This document shows positions 40,955 through 48,316 of a stretch of DNA of 56,973 bases, piece by piece; within the stretch, counting starts at the first letter, position 1, and each line of letters opens with the position of its first letter. The notes below the pieces were generated by a model. The model was not told where the DNA came from and ran no database searches. It saw nothing but the letters and a program-made list of their open reading frames with translations. This DNA is from an uncultured Butyricicoccus sp. (GTDB taxonomy: Bacteria; Bacillota; Clostridia; Oscillospirales; Butyricicoccaceae). The stretch is from assembly GCA_910584935.1 (NCBI GenBank), contig CAJUDU010000009.1, forward strand, positions 1 through 56,973. Direction: 5' to 3'. A program made the position numbers and the translations under genes.

Positions 40955-40983
40955 TTGACATTTGGGACAGAACATTTTAATAT
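40955..40983 (+). promoter_or_regulatory. Sigma-A promoter of the polyamine ABC operon
   Basis: TTGACA (40955-40960), 17 bases, TAATAT (40978-40983), 40 bp before the first start codon. Confidence 0.65.
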
Positions 40984-41023
40984 GTAAAGTGGTATTGTAT
41001 AGATATAAGGAGGATGGTAAAGA

Positions 41024-42076
41024 TTGAATCAGAACCTGGTTGACTTGATCGACATCAGGAAAGAATTTGACGGCGAACCTGTATTAAAAGGAATTTCCTT
41101 ATCCATCCGCAATCGGGAATTTGTCACGCTGCTTGGTCCCTCTGGCTGCGGCAAAACAACAACACTGCGGATTATTGGCGGGTTTGAAACGCCGGATTCC
41201 GGCGACGTATTATTCGATGGCAAACGGCTTAATGACGTCCCGCCTTATAAACGGGAAGTTAATACCGTGTTTCAACGGTATGCACTGTTCCCCCATTTGA
41301 ATGTTGCCGAAAATATTGCATTTGGACTGCGTATCCGAAATATACATGAAAAAGATATCCAGCGTAAAATCCAGGAAATGCTGGAGCTGGTCGGGCTGCG
41401 AGGCTTTGAAAAACGCAATACAACTAGCTTGTCTGGCGGTCAGCAGCAGCGCGTCGCTATCGCACGCGCCCTGGTCAATCAGCCGCGAGTATTACTCCTC
41501 GATGAACCCTTGGGCGCTTTAGACCTCAAACTGCGCAAAGATATGCAGATAGAATTAAAACGAATCCAACAATCCACCGGCATTACTTTCCTGTATGTCA
41601 CCCATGACCAGGAAGAAGCCCTTACCATGAGTGACCGCGTTGTGGTCATGAACCATGGCAGCATCCAGCAGGTCGGTTCCCCTACCGATATTTATAACGA
41701 ACCCGAAAATGCGTTTGTTGCCGATTTTATCGGGGAATCCAATATCATTGACGGCATTATGCTGGAAGATTGCAAAGTCTGCTTTTGTGGGCATGATTTT
41801 GAATGCGTTGATAAAGGCTTTGCCACAAAAGAACCCGTTGATGTTGTCATCCGCCCGGAAGATTTACGCATTGGCTTCCCTGGGGACAGCCAATTGCAAG
41901 GGGTTGTCGAATCCATTGTATTTAAAGGCGTCCACTATGAAATGATGATTCGTACCGAACATTTCACCTTTATGGTGCATTCCACCGCCGCTGAACCCGT
42001 CGGTAAAACCGTTGGATTGTCTGTCGTCCCGTTTGATATCCACATTATGAAAAAAAGTATGGAGGATAACCGTTGA
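41024..42076 (+). CDS. potA: Spermidine/putrescine ABC transporter ATP-binding protein
   Basis: A 350-residue ATPase with Walker A 'GPSGCGKTT' (about residues 38-46), Q-loop 'FQRYALFPHLN', signature 'LSGGQQQRVAIARAL', Walker B 'LLLDEPLGALD' and a C-terminal TOBE regulatory domain ('DVVIRPEDLRIGFP'). The start is TTG 41024, 10 bases after AAGGAGG (41007-41013); the ATG at 41014 is out of frame. First gene of potABCD, overlapping the next gene by 4 bp. Confidence 0.95.
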   Translation: MNQNLVDLIDIRKEFDGEPVLKGISLSIRNREFVTLLGPSGCGKTTTLRIIGGFETPDSGDVLFDGKRLNDVPPYKREVNTVFQRYALFPHLNVAENIAFGLRIRNIHEKDIQRKIQEMLELVGLRGFEKRNTTSLSGGQQQRVAIARALVNQPRVLLLDEPLGALDLKLRKDMQIELKRIQQSTGITFLYVTHDQEEALTMSDRVVVMNHGSIQQVGSPTDIYNEPENAFVADFIGESNIIDGIMLEDCKVCFCGHDFECVDKGFATKEPVDVVIRPEDLRIGFPGDSQLQGVVESIVFKGVHYEMMIRTEHFTFMVHSTAAEPVGKTVGLSVVPFDIHIMKKSMEDNR

Positions 42077-42924
42077 AAAAATCATTTGCTTATCCATATG
42101 GCGTGTGGATGGTTATCTTTATTTTAGCGCCCATTTTGCTTGTCGGCGTCTATGCGTTTACAAGCGGGGATGGGCATTTTACCTTGCATAATTTCACTTA
42201 TCTGCCTGGATATTTGCCGGTTTTTGGACGGTCTTTTTGGCTTGCGCTGATTTCCACTGCCGTTTGTCTGCTGCTCGGTTATCCTATGGCTTATATCATG
42301 AGCCAGCTTTCTGCCAGCCGCCAAAGTTTATGTATGATGCTCATTATGCTGCCTATGTGGATGAATTTTTTGCTGCGTACTTATGCGTGGATGTCTATTC
42401 TGGAAAATAACGGCTTTTTGAATCAGTTTTTTCGCCAAATTGGTTTAATCTCTTTTTTGCAAACCCAATTTGCTTATCCCCTTGATTATATCCCACTCAT
42501 CAACACATCCGGTGCGGTGGTGCTGGGTATGGTCTATAATTTTTTGCCGTTTATGGTGCTTCCTATTTACACCGTTCTTATCAAACTGGATTCCAAATTG
42601 ATTGAAGCTGCCCAGGATTTGGGCGCGCCAACCCATTTGGTATTCCGGCGGGTAATTTTCCCGCTCAGCCTGCCTGGTGTAATCTCCGGTATTACAATGG
42701 TCTTTGTCCCCTCTGTATCCACCTTTGTCATTTCACAAATGCTGGGCAGCGGCAAATATTTGCTTGTCGGCGACTTGATTGACCTGCAATTTATGGGCGG
42801 CGCTTATAACCCGCATTTGGGTTCCGCCATTGCGTTGGTGATGATGCTGCTCATCTTCCTTTGTATGTGGGTTATGAATAAATTCGATGATGGCACATCC
42901 GAACAGGGAGGGCTGATGCTGTGA
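42073..42924 (+). CDS. potB: Spermidine/putrescine ABC transporter permease 1
   Basis: A 283-residue membrane protein with about six helices and the coupling loop 'LIEAAQDLGAPTHLVFRRVIFPLSLPG'. It pairs with PotC to form the channel. The start is TTG 42073 within the overlap TTGA, preceded by GGAGG (42061-42065). The order ATPase, permease, permease, binding protein is that of polyamine importers. Confidence 0.94.
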   Translation: MKKSFAYPYGVWMVIFILAPILLVGVYAFTSGDGHFTLHNFTYLPGYLPVFGRSFWLALISTAVCLLLGYPMAYIMSQLSASRQSLCMMLIMLPMWMNFLLRTYAWMSILENNGFLNQFFRQIGLISFLQTQFAYPLDYIPLINTSGAVVLGMVYNFLPFMVLPIYTVLIKLDSKLIEAAQDLGAPTHLVFRRVIFPLSLPGVISGITMVFVPSVSTFVISQMLGSGKYLLVGDLIDLQFMGGAYNPHLGSAIALVMMLLIFLCMWVMNKFDDGTSEQGGLML

Positions 42925-43721
42925 AAAAATTCTTGAAAGACTTTTATTTGCTGTTAATCTTCCTGTTTTTATACGCGCCAATTGTCGTATTGATGGTCTT
43001 TTCCTTTAACAACTCCAAATCCCGACGGCTTTGGCATGGCTTTACCACACGCTGGTATATCGAACTGTTCCAGGATGCGGATATCCTACATTCTTTATAT
43101 GTCACTTTATTGGTTGCCATTTTGGCGGCTGCCCTTGCTACACTAATCGGCACCGCGGCAGCAATCGGTATCCACAATATGCGCCGTCGGACGCGGTCTG
43201 TTTACCTTGCTGTCAACAATATCCCCATGTCCTCCTCTGATACGATTATGGGCGTTACCTTTATGCTGCTGTTTGCCGCACTGCATTTAGACAAAGGTTA
43301 TTTAACCCTGCTGCTTTCCCATGTGACCTTTTGTGTGCCTTATGTCGTGCTGAATGTGATGCCCAAACTGCGCCAGCTTGACCGCAACGCTTATGAAGCC
43401 GCCCTCGATTTGGGCGCCACACCCTATCAGGCATTATGGAAAGTCATTTTGCCCGAAATCAGACCCGGCATTGTCACTGGCGCCATTATGGCATTCACCA
43501 TGTCGGTTGATGATTTTGTGGTATCCTATTTCACGGCAGGCACAACCAGCCAGCCGCTTTCTGTTGTGATTTATTCAATGACCCGCCACCGTATGACACC
43601 CAAAATCAACGCGGTATCCACCATCCTGTTTTTATTCGTGCTGGTACTGCTGATTGTCATCAATATGCGGCAGGTGCGCGATGAAAAACGACGGCAGGCA
43701 CAAAAGGGAGGCAGAACATGA
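42921..43721 (+). CDS. potC: Spermidine/putrescine ABC transporter permease 2
   Basis: A 266-residue membrane protein with a hydrophobic start and the loop 'YEAALDLGATPYQALWKVILPEIRPGI', which docks on PotA. The start is GTG 42921 in the overlap GTGA with potB, preceded by a GGGAGG site. The C-terminus is basic and cytoplasmic. Confidence 0.94.
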   Translation: MKKFLKDFYLLLIFLFLYAPIVVLMVFSFNNSKSRRLWHGFTTRWYIELFQDADILHSLYVTLLVAILAAALATLIGTAAAIGIHNMRRRTRSVYLAVNNIPMSSSDTIMGVTFMLLFAALHLDKGYLTLLLSHVTFCVPYVVLNVMPKLRQLDRNAYEAALDLGATPYQALWKVILPEIRPGIVTGAIMAFTMSVDDFVVSYFTAGTTSQPLSVVIYSMTRHRMTPKINAVSTILFLFVLVLLIVINMRQVRDEKRRQAQKGGRT

Positions 43722-44746
43722 AACGGAACGTTTGCTTATTTTGTATGGTATTATGCTGTCTGCTCTCCGGCTGTGAAACAAACAATCGCGCAGCGGTACT
43801 CAATGTTTACAACTGGGGCGAATATATTGATACCGACTTAATCAAGCAGTTTGAACAGCAAACCGGCATTGATGTCGTATACAATACATTCGATTCCAAT
43901 GAGAATTTATATTCCCGCATTCAGACCACCAGTTATGATGTTATTATCCCATCGGATTATGCCATTTCCCGCTTTATCAAAGAAGGGATGCTGCGTCCGC
44001 TCAATTATGAAAACATCCCCAATATGGCATATATTGACGCGCAATACACCCATCTGGCTTTTGACTCGGAACAAAAATATTCCGTGCCTTATACCTGGGG
44101 CGTTGTCGGCATTGTTTACAATTCTAAATATGTGGATGAAGCAGATATCGGCTCCTGGGATTTGCTTTGGAACCCCAAATACAAAAACCGTACCGCTATG
44201 TTTAACAATTCCCGCGATGCGTTGGGGCTTGCGCTGATGTATCTTGGCTACTCCCAAAATACCACAGACCGTGACGCACTGCGGCAGGCCGCTGATTTAA
44301 TCAAGGCGGGCAAACCAATATACCAAGGGATTTGGATGGATCAAATACTGGAAAAACTTCCCTCCGAAGAAATTGTTGCCGCGCCTTATTATAACGGCGA
44401 TGCCGTTACCATGATTGATGAAAATGATGACCTGCGGTTTTATGTGCCGCAGGAAGGCACAAACCTGTTTGTCGATGCCATGTGCATCCCCAAAAATGCG
44501 AAAAATGTCGAAGGGGCAGAAAAATTCATCAATTTCTTGTGTTCCACTGAGGCAGCTATGGCAAACTGGGAATATGTCGGCTATTCCAGCCCACATACCG
44601 GCGTGTATGAACAGCTTGACGCAGAAATACAGCAAGACCCTCTATATTTCCCCGATGTCAGCACATTCAAGACCGAGGTGTTCCAAAGCCTTCCAGAAGA
44701 AACCAACCAATATTACAACGATTTATGGGTGGATATCCTCACTTGA
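43718..44746 (+). CDS. potD: Spermidine/putrescine-binding lipoprotein
   Basis: A 342-residue binding protein. The signal 'MKRNVCLFCMVLCCLLSGCE' ends in a lipobox with Cys19. The mature part opens 'LNVYNWGEYIDTDLIKQFEQQTGIDVVY', a hallmark of PotD/PotF proteins, and contains 'YDVIIPSDYAISRFIKEGML' and 'YSVPYTWGVVGIVYNSK'. The ATG overlaps the potC stop (ATGA), with GGGAGG upstream. It delivers polyamines to PotABC. Confidence 0.95.
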   Translation: MKRNVCLFCMVLCCLLSGCETNNRAAVLNVYNWGEYIDTDLIKQFEQQTGIDVVYNTFDSNENLYSRIQTTSYDVIIPSDYAISRFIKEGMLRPLNYENIPNMAYIDAQYTHLAFDSEQKYSVPYTWGVVGIVYNSKYVDEADIGSWDLLWNPKYKNRTAMFNNSRDALGLALMYLGYSQNTTDRDALRQAADLIKAGKPIYQGIWMDQILEKLPSEEIVAAPYYNGDAVTMIDENDDLRFYVPQEGTNLFVDAMCIPKNAKNVEGAEKFINFLCSTEAAMANWEYVGYSSPHTGVYEQLDAEIQQDPLYFPDVSTFKTEVFQSLPEETNQYYNDLWVDILT

Positions 44747-44796
44747 CGATTGCCCGTGCGAAGCAAATGAATATTGCTTATAATAGACAAAAACAC

Positions 44797-44825
44797 TTGC
44801 AATTTTGCAGGCAAACGGCTAAAAT
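44797..44825 (+). promoter_or_regulatory. Predicted sigma-A promoter of the RpiR regulator
   Basis: TTGCAA (44797-44802), 17 bases, TAAAAT (44820-44825), about 64 bp before the start codon. Confidence 0.55.
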
Positions 44826-44888
44826 AAGGGTTAGGAAATTTTGACGGGGCAGTTTTTGCCGTCTGCCCGTTGAGGAGCGAGAAAAACC

Positions 44889-45752
44889 ATGAATGATCTC
44901 ATGTCGAAAATTCAGGCGAGCCTTTCCGAGTTTTCGAAAGGGCAGCGCCTTATCGCCCATTATATTGCAGAACATTATGATAAAGCTGCTTTTATGACAG
45001 CAAGCCGTTTGGGTGCAACCGTTGGCGTCAGCGAATCGACTGTGGTGCGCTTTGCCACAGAACTTGGCTATGATGGTTATCCGCATTTGCAAAAAGCCTT
45101 GCAGGAAATGATCCGCAACCGGTTAACCGCTGTGCAGCGCATGGAAGTTGCTGGCGACCGCATGGGCGGCCGCGATGTTTTGGAAACCGTGCTTTGTTCG
45201 GATGTCGAAAAAATACGCATGACGCTGGATGAACTCGACCGCACTGCATTTCAAAACGCATCAGATGCCATTATTCATGCCCGCCGCATTTATATCTTAG
45301 GCGTGCGGTCTTCTTCGGCACTGGCGGGCTTTTTGGGCTTTTATTTCACCCTTTTATTTGACAATGTCCATGTTTTATGTACCAACAGCGTCAGCGAAAT
45401 CTTTGAACAGTTACTGCGCATCGGTGCGGATGACGTCTTTATTGGCATCAGTTTTCCGCGCTATTCCCAACGCACGTTATCCGCGATGAAATATTCTCAT
45501 GACCGCGGCGCAAAAGTCATTGCACTGACTGATTCCCGATTATCCCCGCTGGCGCGGTATGCTGACCATACGCTGGTTGCCAAAAGCGATATGGCAAGTT
45601 TTGTTGATTCACTTGTTGCGCCGCTTTCAGTGGTCAATGCGCTGATTGTCCAGTCCAGCTTAGGACGGCAGCGAGAAGTCGAATCCACGTTCAATCAGCT
45701 GGAAAATATCTGGGATGAATATCATATTTATGAAACCATAGAAGATGAATAA
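44889..45752 (+). CDS. RpiR/MurR-family transcription regulator
   Basis: A 287-residue regulator. Residues about 1-80 are the RpiR helix-turn-helix domain ('FSKGQRLIAHYIAEHYDKAAFMTA', 'GVSESTVVRFATELGYDGYPHLQ'); about 115-260 are an SIS sugar-phosphate-binding domain ('IYILGVRSSSALAGFLGFYF', 'DVFIGISFPRYSQRTLSAM'). Such proteins respond to phosphosugars. ATG 44889 follows GAGGAG. It is followed 41 bp later by the FAD enzyme operon, but its target is unclear; the inositol or sugar genes upstream are candidates. Confidence 0.92.
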   Translation: MNDLMSKIQASLSEFSKGQRLIAHYIAEHYDKAAFMTASRLGATVGVSESTVVRFATELGYDGYPHLQKALQEMIRNRLTAVQRMEVAGDRMGGRDVLETVLCSDVEKIRMTLDELDRTAFQNASDAIIHARRIYILGVRSSSALAGFLGFYFTLLFDNVHVLCTNSVSEIFEQLLRIGADDVFIGISFPRYSQRTLSAMKYSHDRGAKVIALTDSRLSPLARYADHTLVAKSDMASFVDSLVAPLSVVNALIVQSSLGRQREVESTFNQLENIWDEYHIYETIEDE

Positions 45753-45793
45753 CCTGCCTTTTATCAAAAAGCAGGCAGAAACGGGGCGATGGA

Positions 45794-47044
45794 TTGTCAA
45801 ACGGGACAATTGCGGTGATTGGCGGCGGCGCCGCCGGGCTGATGGCTGCCGGGTTCGCGGCAGGGCATGGCACACAGGTGCTGCTGTTTGAAACCAATGC
45901 AAAAGTTGGCAGAAAGCTATATATCACAGGCAAAGGACGCTGTAATGTCACAAACCATTGTGATGTACAGCAGGTTTTAGCAAATATCCCGGTAAACCCG
46001 CGGTTTTTATACTCTGCAATCGGGCAGTTCCCACCCACTGAAGTGATGGCATTTTTTGAACGCCTCGGCGTACCGCTGAAAACCGAGCGCGGCGGGCGGG
46101 TCTTCCCGGTTTCAGACAGGGCGGCAGATATTGTGGACGCCCTGTTTTCCCATGTCAAAAAACAAGGCGTCAAGCTAATCCATGCGTGCGCGGAACGTGT
46201 CCTCACCCAAGATGGCAAGGTATCCGGCGTGCTTGCGGATGGCAAAACCTATCTGGCAGACCAAGTCATTTTAGCCACAGGCGGCGCTTCTTATCCGGCA
46301 ACCGGTTCCACCGGCGATGGCTACCGGTTTGCCCGTCAGCTTGGACATACCATCATCCCGCCGCGCCCTTCGTTGGTGCCGCTGGTATCGCCGGCAGGCT
46401 GTGCCGAATTGATGGGCTTATCCCTCAAAAATGTCGCGCTGCGGGTGTTTGAGCAAAACAAAAAAATTTATGAGGATTTCGGCGAAATGCTGTTTACCCA
46501 TTTCGGCGTATCCGGACCGCTTATTTTATCCGCCTCCGCCCATATGCGGCATTTTGGCAGCCGGGACTATCATTTGGAAATCGACCTGAAACCCGCGCTG
46601 GATGAAAAAACACTGGATAAACGGCTGCTGCGCGATTTTGAAACCCATAAAAACAGCGATTTGGGCAATGCGCTGGGCAGCTTGCTGCCGCGCAAAATGA
46701 TTCCTGCGGTCATCAGTCAAGCGGGGCTTAACGCTCATGGCAAAGTGCATTCGCTGACCAAGGTTCAGCGACAGGCACTACTGAAAACCCTCAAGGGATT
46801 TACGGTGGAAATCTCAGGCGCACGCCCTATCGCGGAAGCCATCATCACCACCGGCGGCGTCAGCGTGAAAGAAGTCAGCCCCAAAACGCTGGAATCCAAA
46901 AAAGTGCCCGGGTTATATTTTGCCGGGGAAATATTGGATGTCGATGGTTATACAGGCGGGTTTAATTTACAGATTGCATGGGCAACCGGGCGGCTGGCAG
47001 GGCGATCCGCTGGCAATCAAACAAGAGAAGGGATGATATTATGA
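45794..47044 (+). CDS. HI0933/BaiN-like FAD-binding oxidoreductase
   Basis: A 416-residue flavoprotein of the HI0933 (YhiN/BaiN) family. The FAD-binding dinucleotide motif is 'IAVIGGGAAGLMAAGFAAGHG' at the start; 'GRKLYITGKGRCNVTNHCD' and 'VILATGGASYPATGSTGDGY' are family hallmarks; 'GLYFAGEILDVDGYTGGFNLQIAWATG' closes it. BaiN acts in bile acid dehydroxylation in one Clostridium, but most members have no assigned reaction. The start is TTG 45794 with a weak site. It overlaps cmk by ATGA, a common Clostridia arrangement. Confidence 0.9.
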   Translation: MSNGTIAVIGGGAAGLMAAGFAAGHGTQVLLFETNAKVGRKLYITGKGRCNVTNHCDVQQVLANIPVNPRFLYSAIGQFPPTEVMAFFERLGVPLKTERGGRVFPVSDRAADIVDALFSHVKKQGVKLIHACAERVLTQDGKVSGVLADGKTYLADQVILATGGASYPATGSTGDGYRFARQLGHTIIPPRPSLVPLVSPAGCAELMGLSLKNVALRVFEQNKKIYEDFGEMLFTHFGVSGPLILSASAHMRHFGSRDYHLEIDLKPALDEKTLDKRLLRDFETHKNSDLGNALGSLLPRKMIPAVISQAGLNAHGKVHSLTKVQRQALLKTLKGFTVEISGARPIAEAIITTGGVSVKEVSPKTLESKKVPGLYFAGEILDVDGYTGGFNLQIAWATGRLAGRSAGNQTREGMIL

Positions 47045-47718
47045 ACCGTATTTCCGTTGCGATTGACGGGCCGTCAGGCGCAGGCAAAAGCACCATTGCC
47101 CGCGCCGCCGCACGTACCCTGGGCTTTTTATATGTGGATACCGGGGCGCTGTACCGCGCCATTGGGCTTGCCGTATGCCGCAAAGGGTATGATGGCAGAG
47201 ATCGGGAAGAAGTGCTTTCTGTACTGCCTGAAATCAAAGTCGAACTGCATTACTTAATGGATATCCAGCGGGTTTGCTTAAATGGCGAGGATGTTTCCGA
47301 ACTCATCCGCACGCCACAGATTTCCCAATTTGCCTCACGGGTATCCGCAATTCCGGAAGTGCGGGAGTTTTTGTTGGACATCCAACGCGATATGGCCGCC
47401 CGCAACAGTGTTGTTATGGATGGACGGGATATCGGCACGGTCATCCTGCCCTATGCCGAGGTGAAAATTTTCCTCACTGCGTCGGCTGAGAAGCGCGCAG
47501 AGCGCCGCTGTGCCGAACTGCGGGAACGTGGCGAGCCAGCTGAATTAAGCGCTGTGCTGGCGTCTATGGCGCAGCGCGATGCACAGGACGCAACGCGGGC
47601 TGTCGCCCCGCTGCGCAAGGCGCGGGACGCCGTTTTAGTGGACACCAGCAATTTGACTTTGGAACAAAGCATACAGGCAGTGCTGCGCATTATCCGGCAG
47701 GCGCAGCAGGTCAGATAA
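47041..47718 (+). CDS. cmk: Cytidylate kinase
   Basis: A 225-residue (d)CMP kinase. The P-loop is 'IDGPSGAGKST' (residues 8-18); 'YVDTGALYRAIGLAV' binds the nucleotide; 'VVMDGRDIGTVILP' and 'AEKRAERRCAELRERG' (lid) complete the fold. It phosphorylates CMP and dCMP for nucleic acid synthesis. ATG 47041 overlaps the stop of the flavoprotein gene; the frame can be extended to 46978 but that adds no family sequence. Confidence 0.96.
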   Translation: MNRISVAIDGPSGAGKSTIARAAARTLGFLYVDTGALYRAIGLAVCRKGYDGRDREEVLSVLPEIKVELHYLMDIQRVCLNGEDVSELIRTPQISQFASRVSAIPEVREFLLDIQRDMAARNSVVMDGRDIGTVILPYAEVKIFLTASAEKRAERRCAELRERGEPAELSAVLASMAQRDAQDATRAVAPLRKARDAVLVDTSNLTLEQSIQAVLRIIRQAQQVR

Positions 47719-47728
47719 GGGGGCAGAT

Positions 47729-48316
47729 ATGGCAAGATTCCATCCGTTTTTTCAAAAAATTGCTCTCCCCTGTGTTGCGGCAGCTTTCCATATTTATTGC
47801 GGGTACAACGTCACAGGGCGGGAGAATATCCCAGCGGGTGGCTGTGTCATCTGCCCAAACCATTCCGATGTGATTGACCCGCCAATGGTTGCCGCCGCCA
47901 TAGGCAACCGCTATCCCATCCGTGTCATGGCAAAAAAAGAACTGTTTGGCGGCGGCTTTTTTGACAGCTTAATCACATGGCTTGGCGCATTCCCGGTTGA
48001 CCGCAGCCGTGCGGATATCACTGCCATTAAAACCGCGCTGAAAGCCGTCAAGGACGGCAAAAAACTGCTGATTTTCCCGCAGGGCACCCGCAACGCAGGC
48101 GAAAACAGCGCCAAAGAAGGCGCCGCGATGCTGGCGCTCAAAACCAAAGCGCCCATTGTGCCGGTTTATATTACCGAAAACAAGGGGTTCCGCACCCATG
48201 CGCGGGTAATCATTGGCAATCCGTTTCAGCCCGACCCGCAGCAGAAAGATTATGCGGCGCTGTCCGAAGAAATCCTGCATCGCATTTATGCCCTGCGCCC
48301 GGAGGCATCCAAATGA
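47729..48316 (+). CDS. plsC: 1-Acyl-glycerol-3-phosphate acyltransferase
   Basis: A 195-residue membrane-associated acyltransferase making phosphatidic acid. Block I is 'CPNHSDVIDPP' (the HX4D catalytic pair), block II includes 'FPVDRSRADI', and block IV is 'PIVPVYI'. Block III, usually FPEGTRS, reads 'FPQGTRN': Gln replaces the Glu that normally binds glycerol-3-phosphate, which may alter the acceptor. It starts 10 bp after cmk and overlaps ispH/S1 by ATGA. Confidence 0.93.
   Translation: MARFHPFFQKIALPCVAAAFHIYCGYNVTGRENIPAGGCVICPNHSDVIDPPMVAAAIGNRYPIRVMAKKELFGGGFFDSLITWLGAFPVDRSRADITAIKTALKAVKDGKKLLIFPQGTRNAGENSAKEGAAMLALKTKAPIVPVYITENKGFRTHARVIIGNPFQPDPQQKDYAALSEEILHRIYALRPEASK

Larger units (their letters stand above)
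40703..41023. other. Intergenic region with terminator, GC palindromes and repeat copy 2
   Basis: It contains the iolI terminator (40758-40800), the palindrome GCGGCGCCATGGCGCCGC (40850-40867), the GC stem CGCCGC/GCGGCG near 40878-40898, the second copy of the dispersed palindromic repeat, and the promoter of the polyamine operon. GAGCGAGCG-type motifs occur near 40808 and 40843. Open frames here appear non-genic. Confidence 0.5.

Noticed and set aside
40716..40975. Leftward open frames of about 80 residues in the region after iolI
   Set aside because: They consist of repeat and terminator sequence, have no ribosome binding site, and run through palindromes. Treated as a repeated non-coding element.
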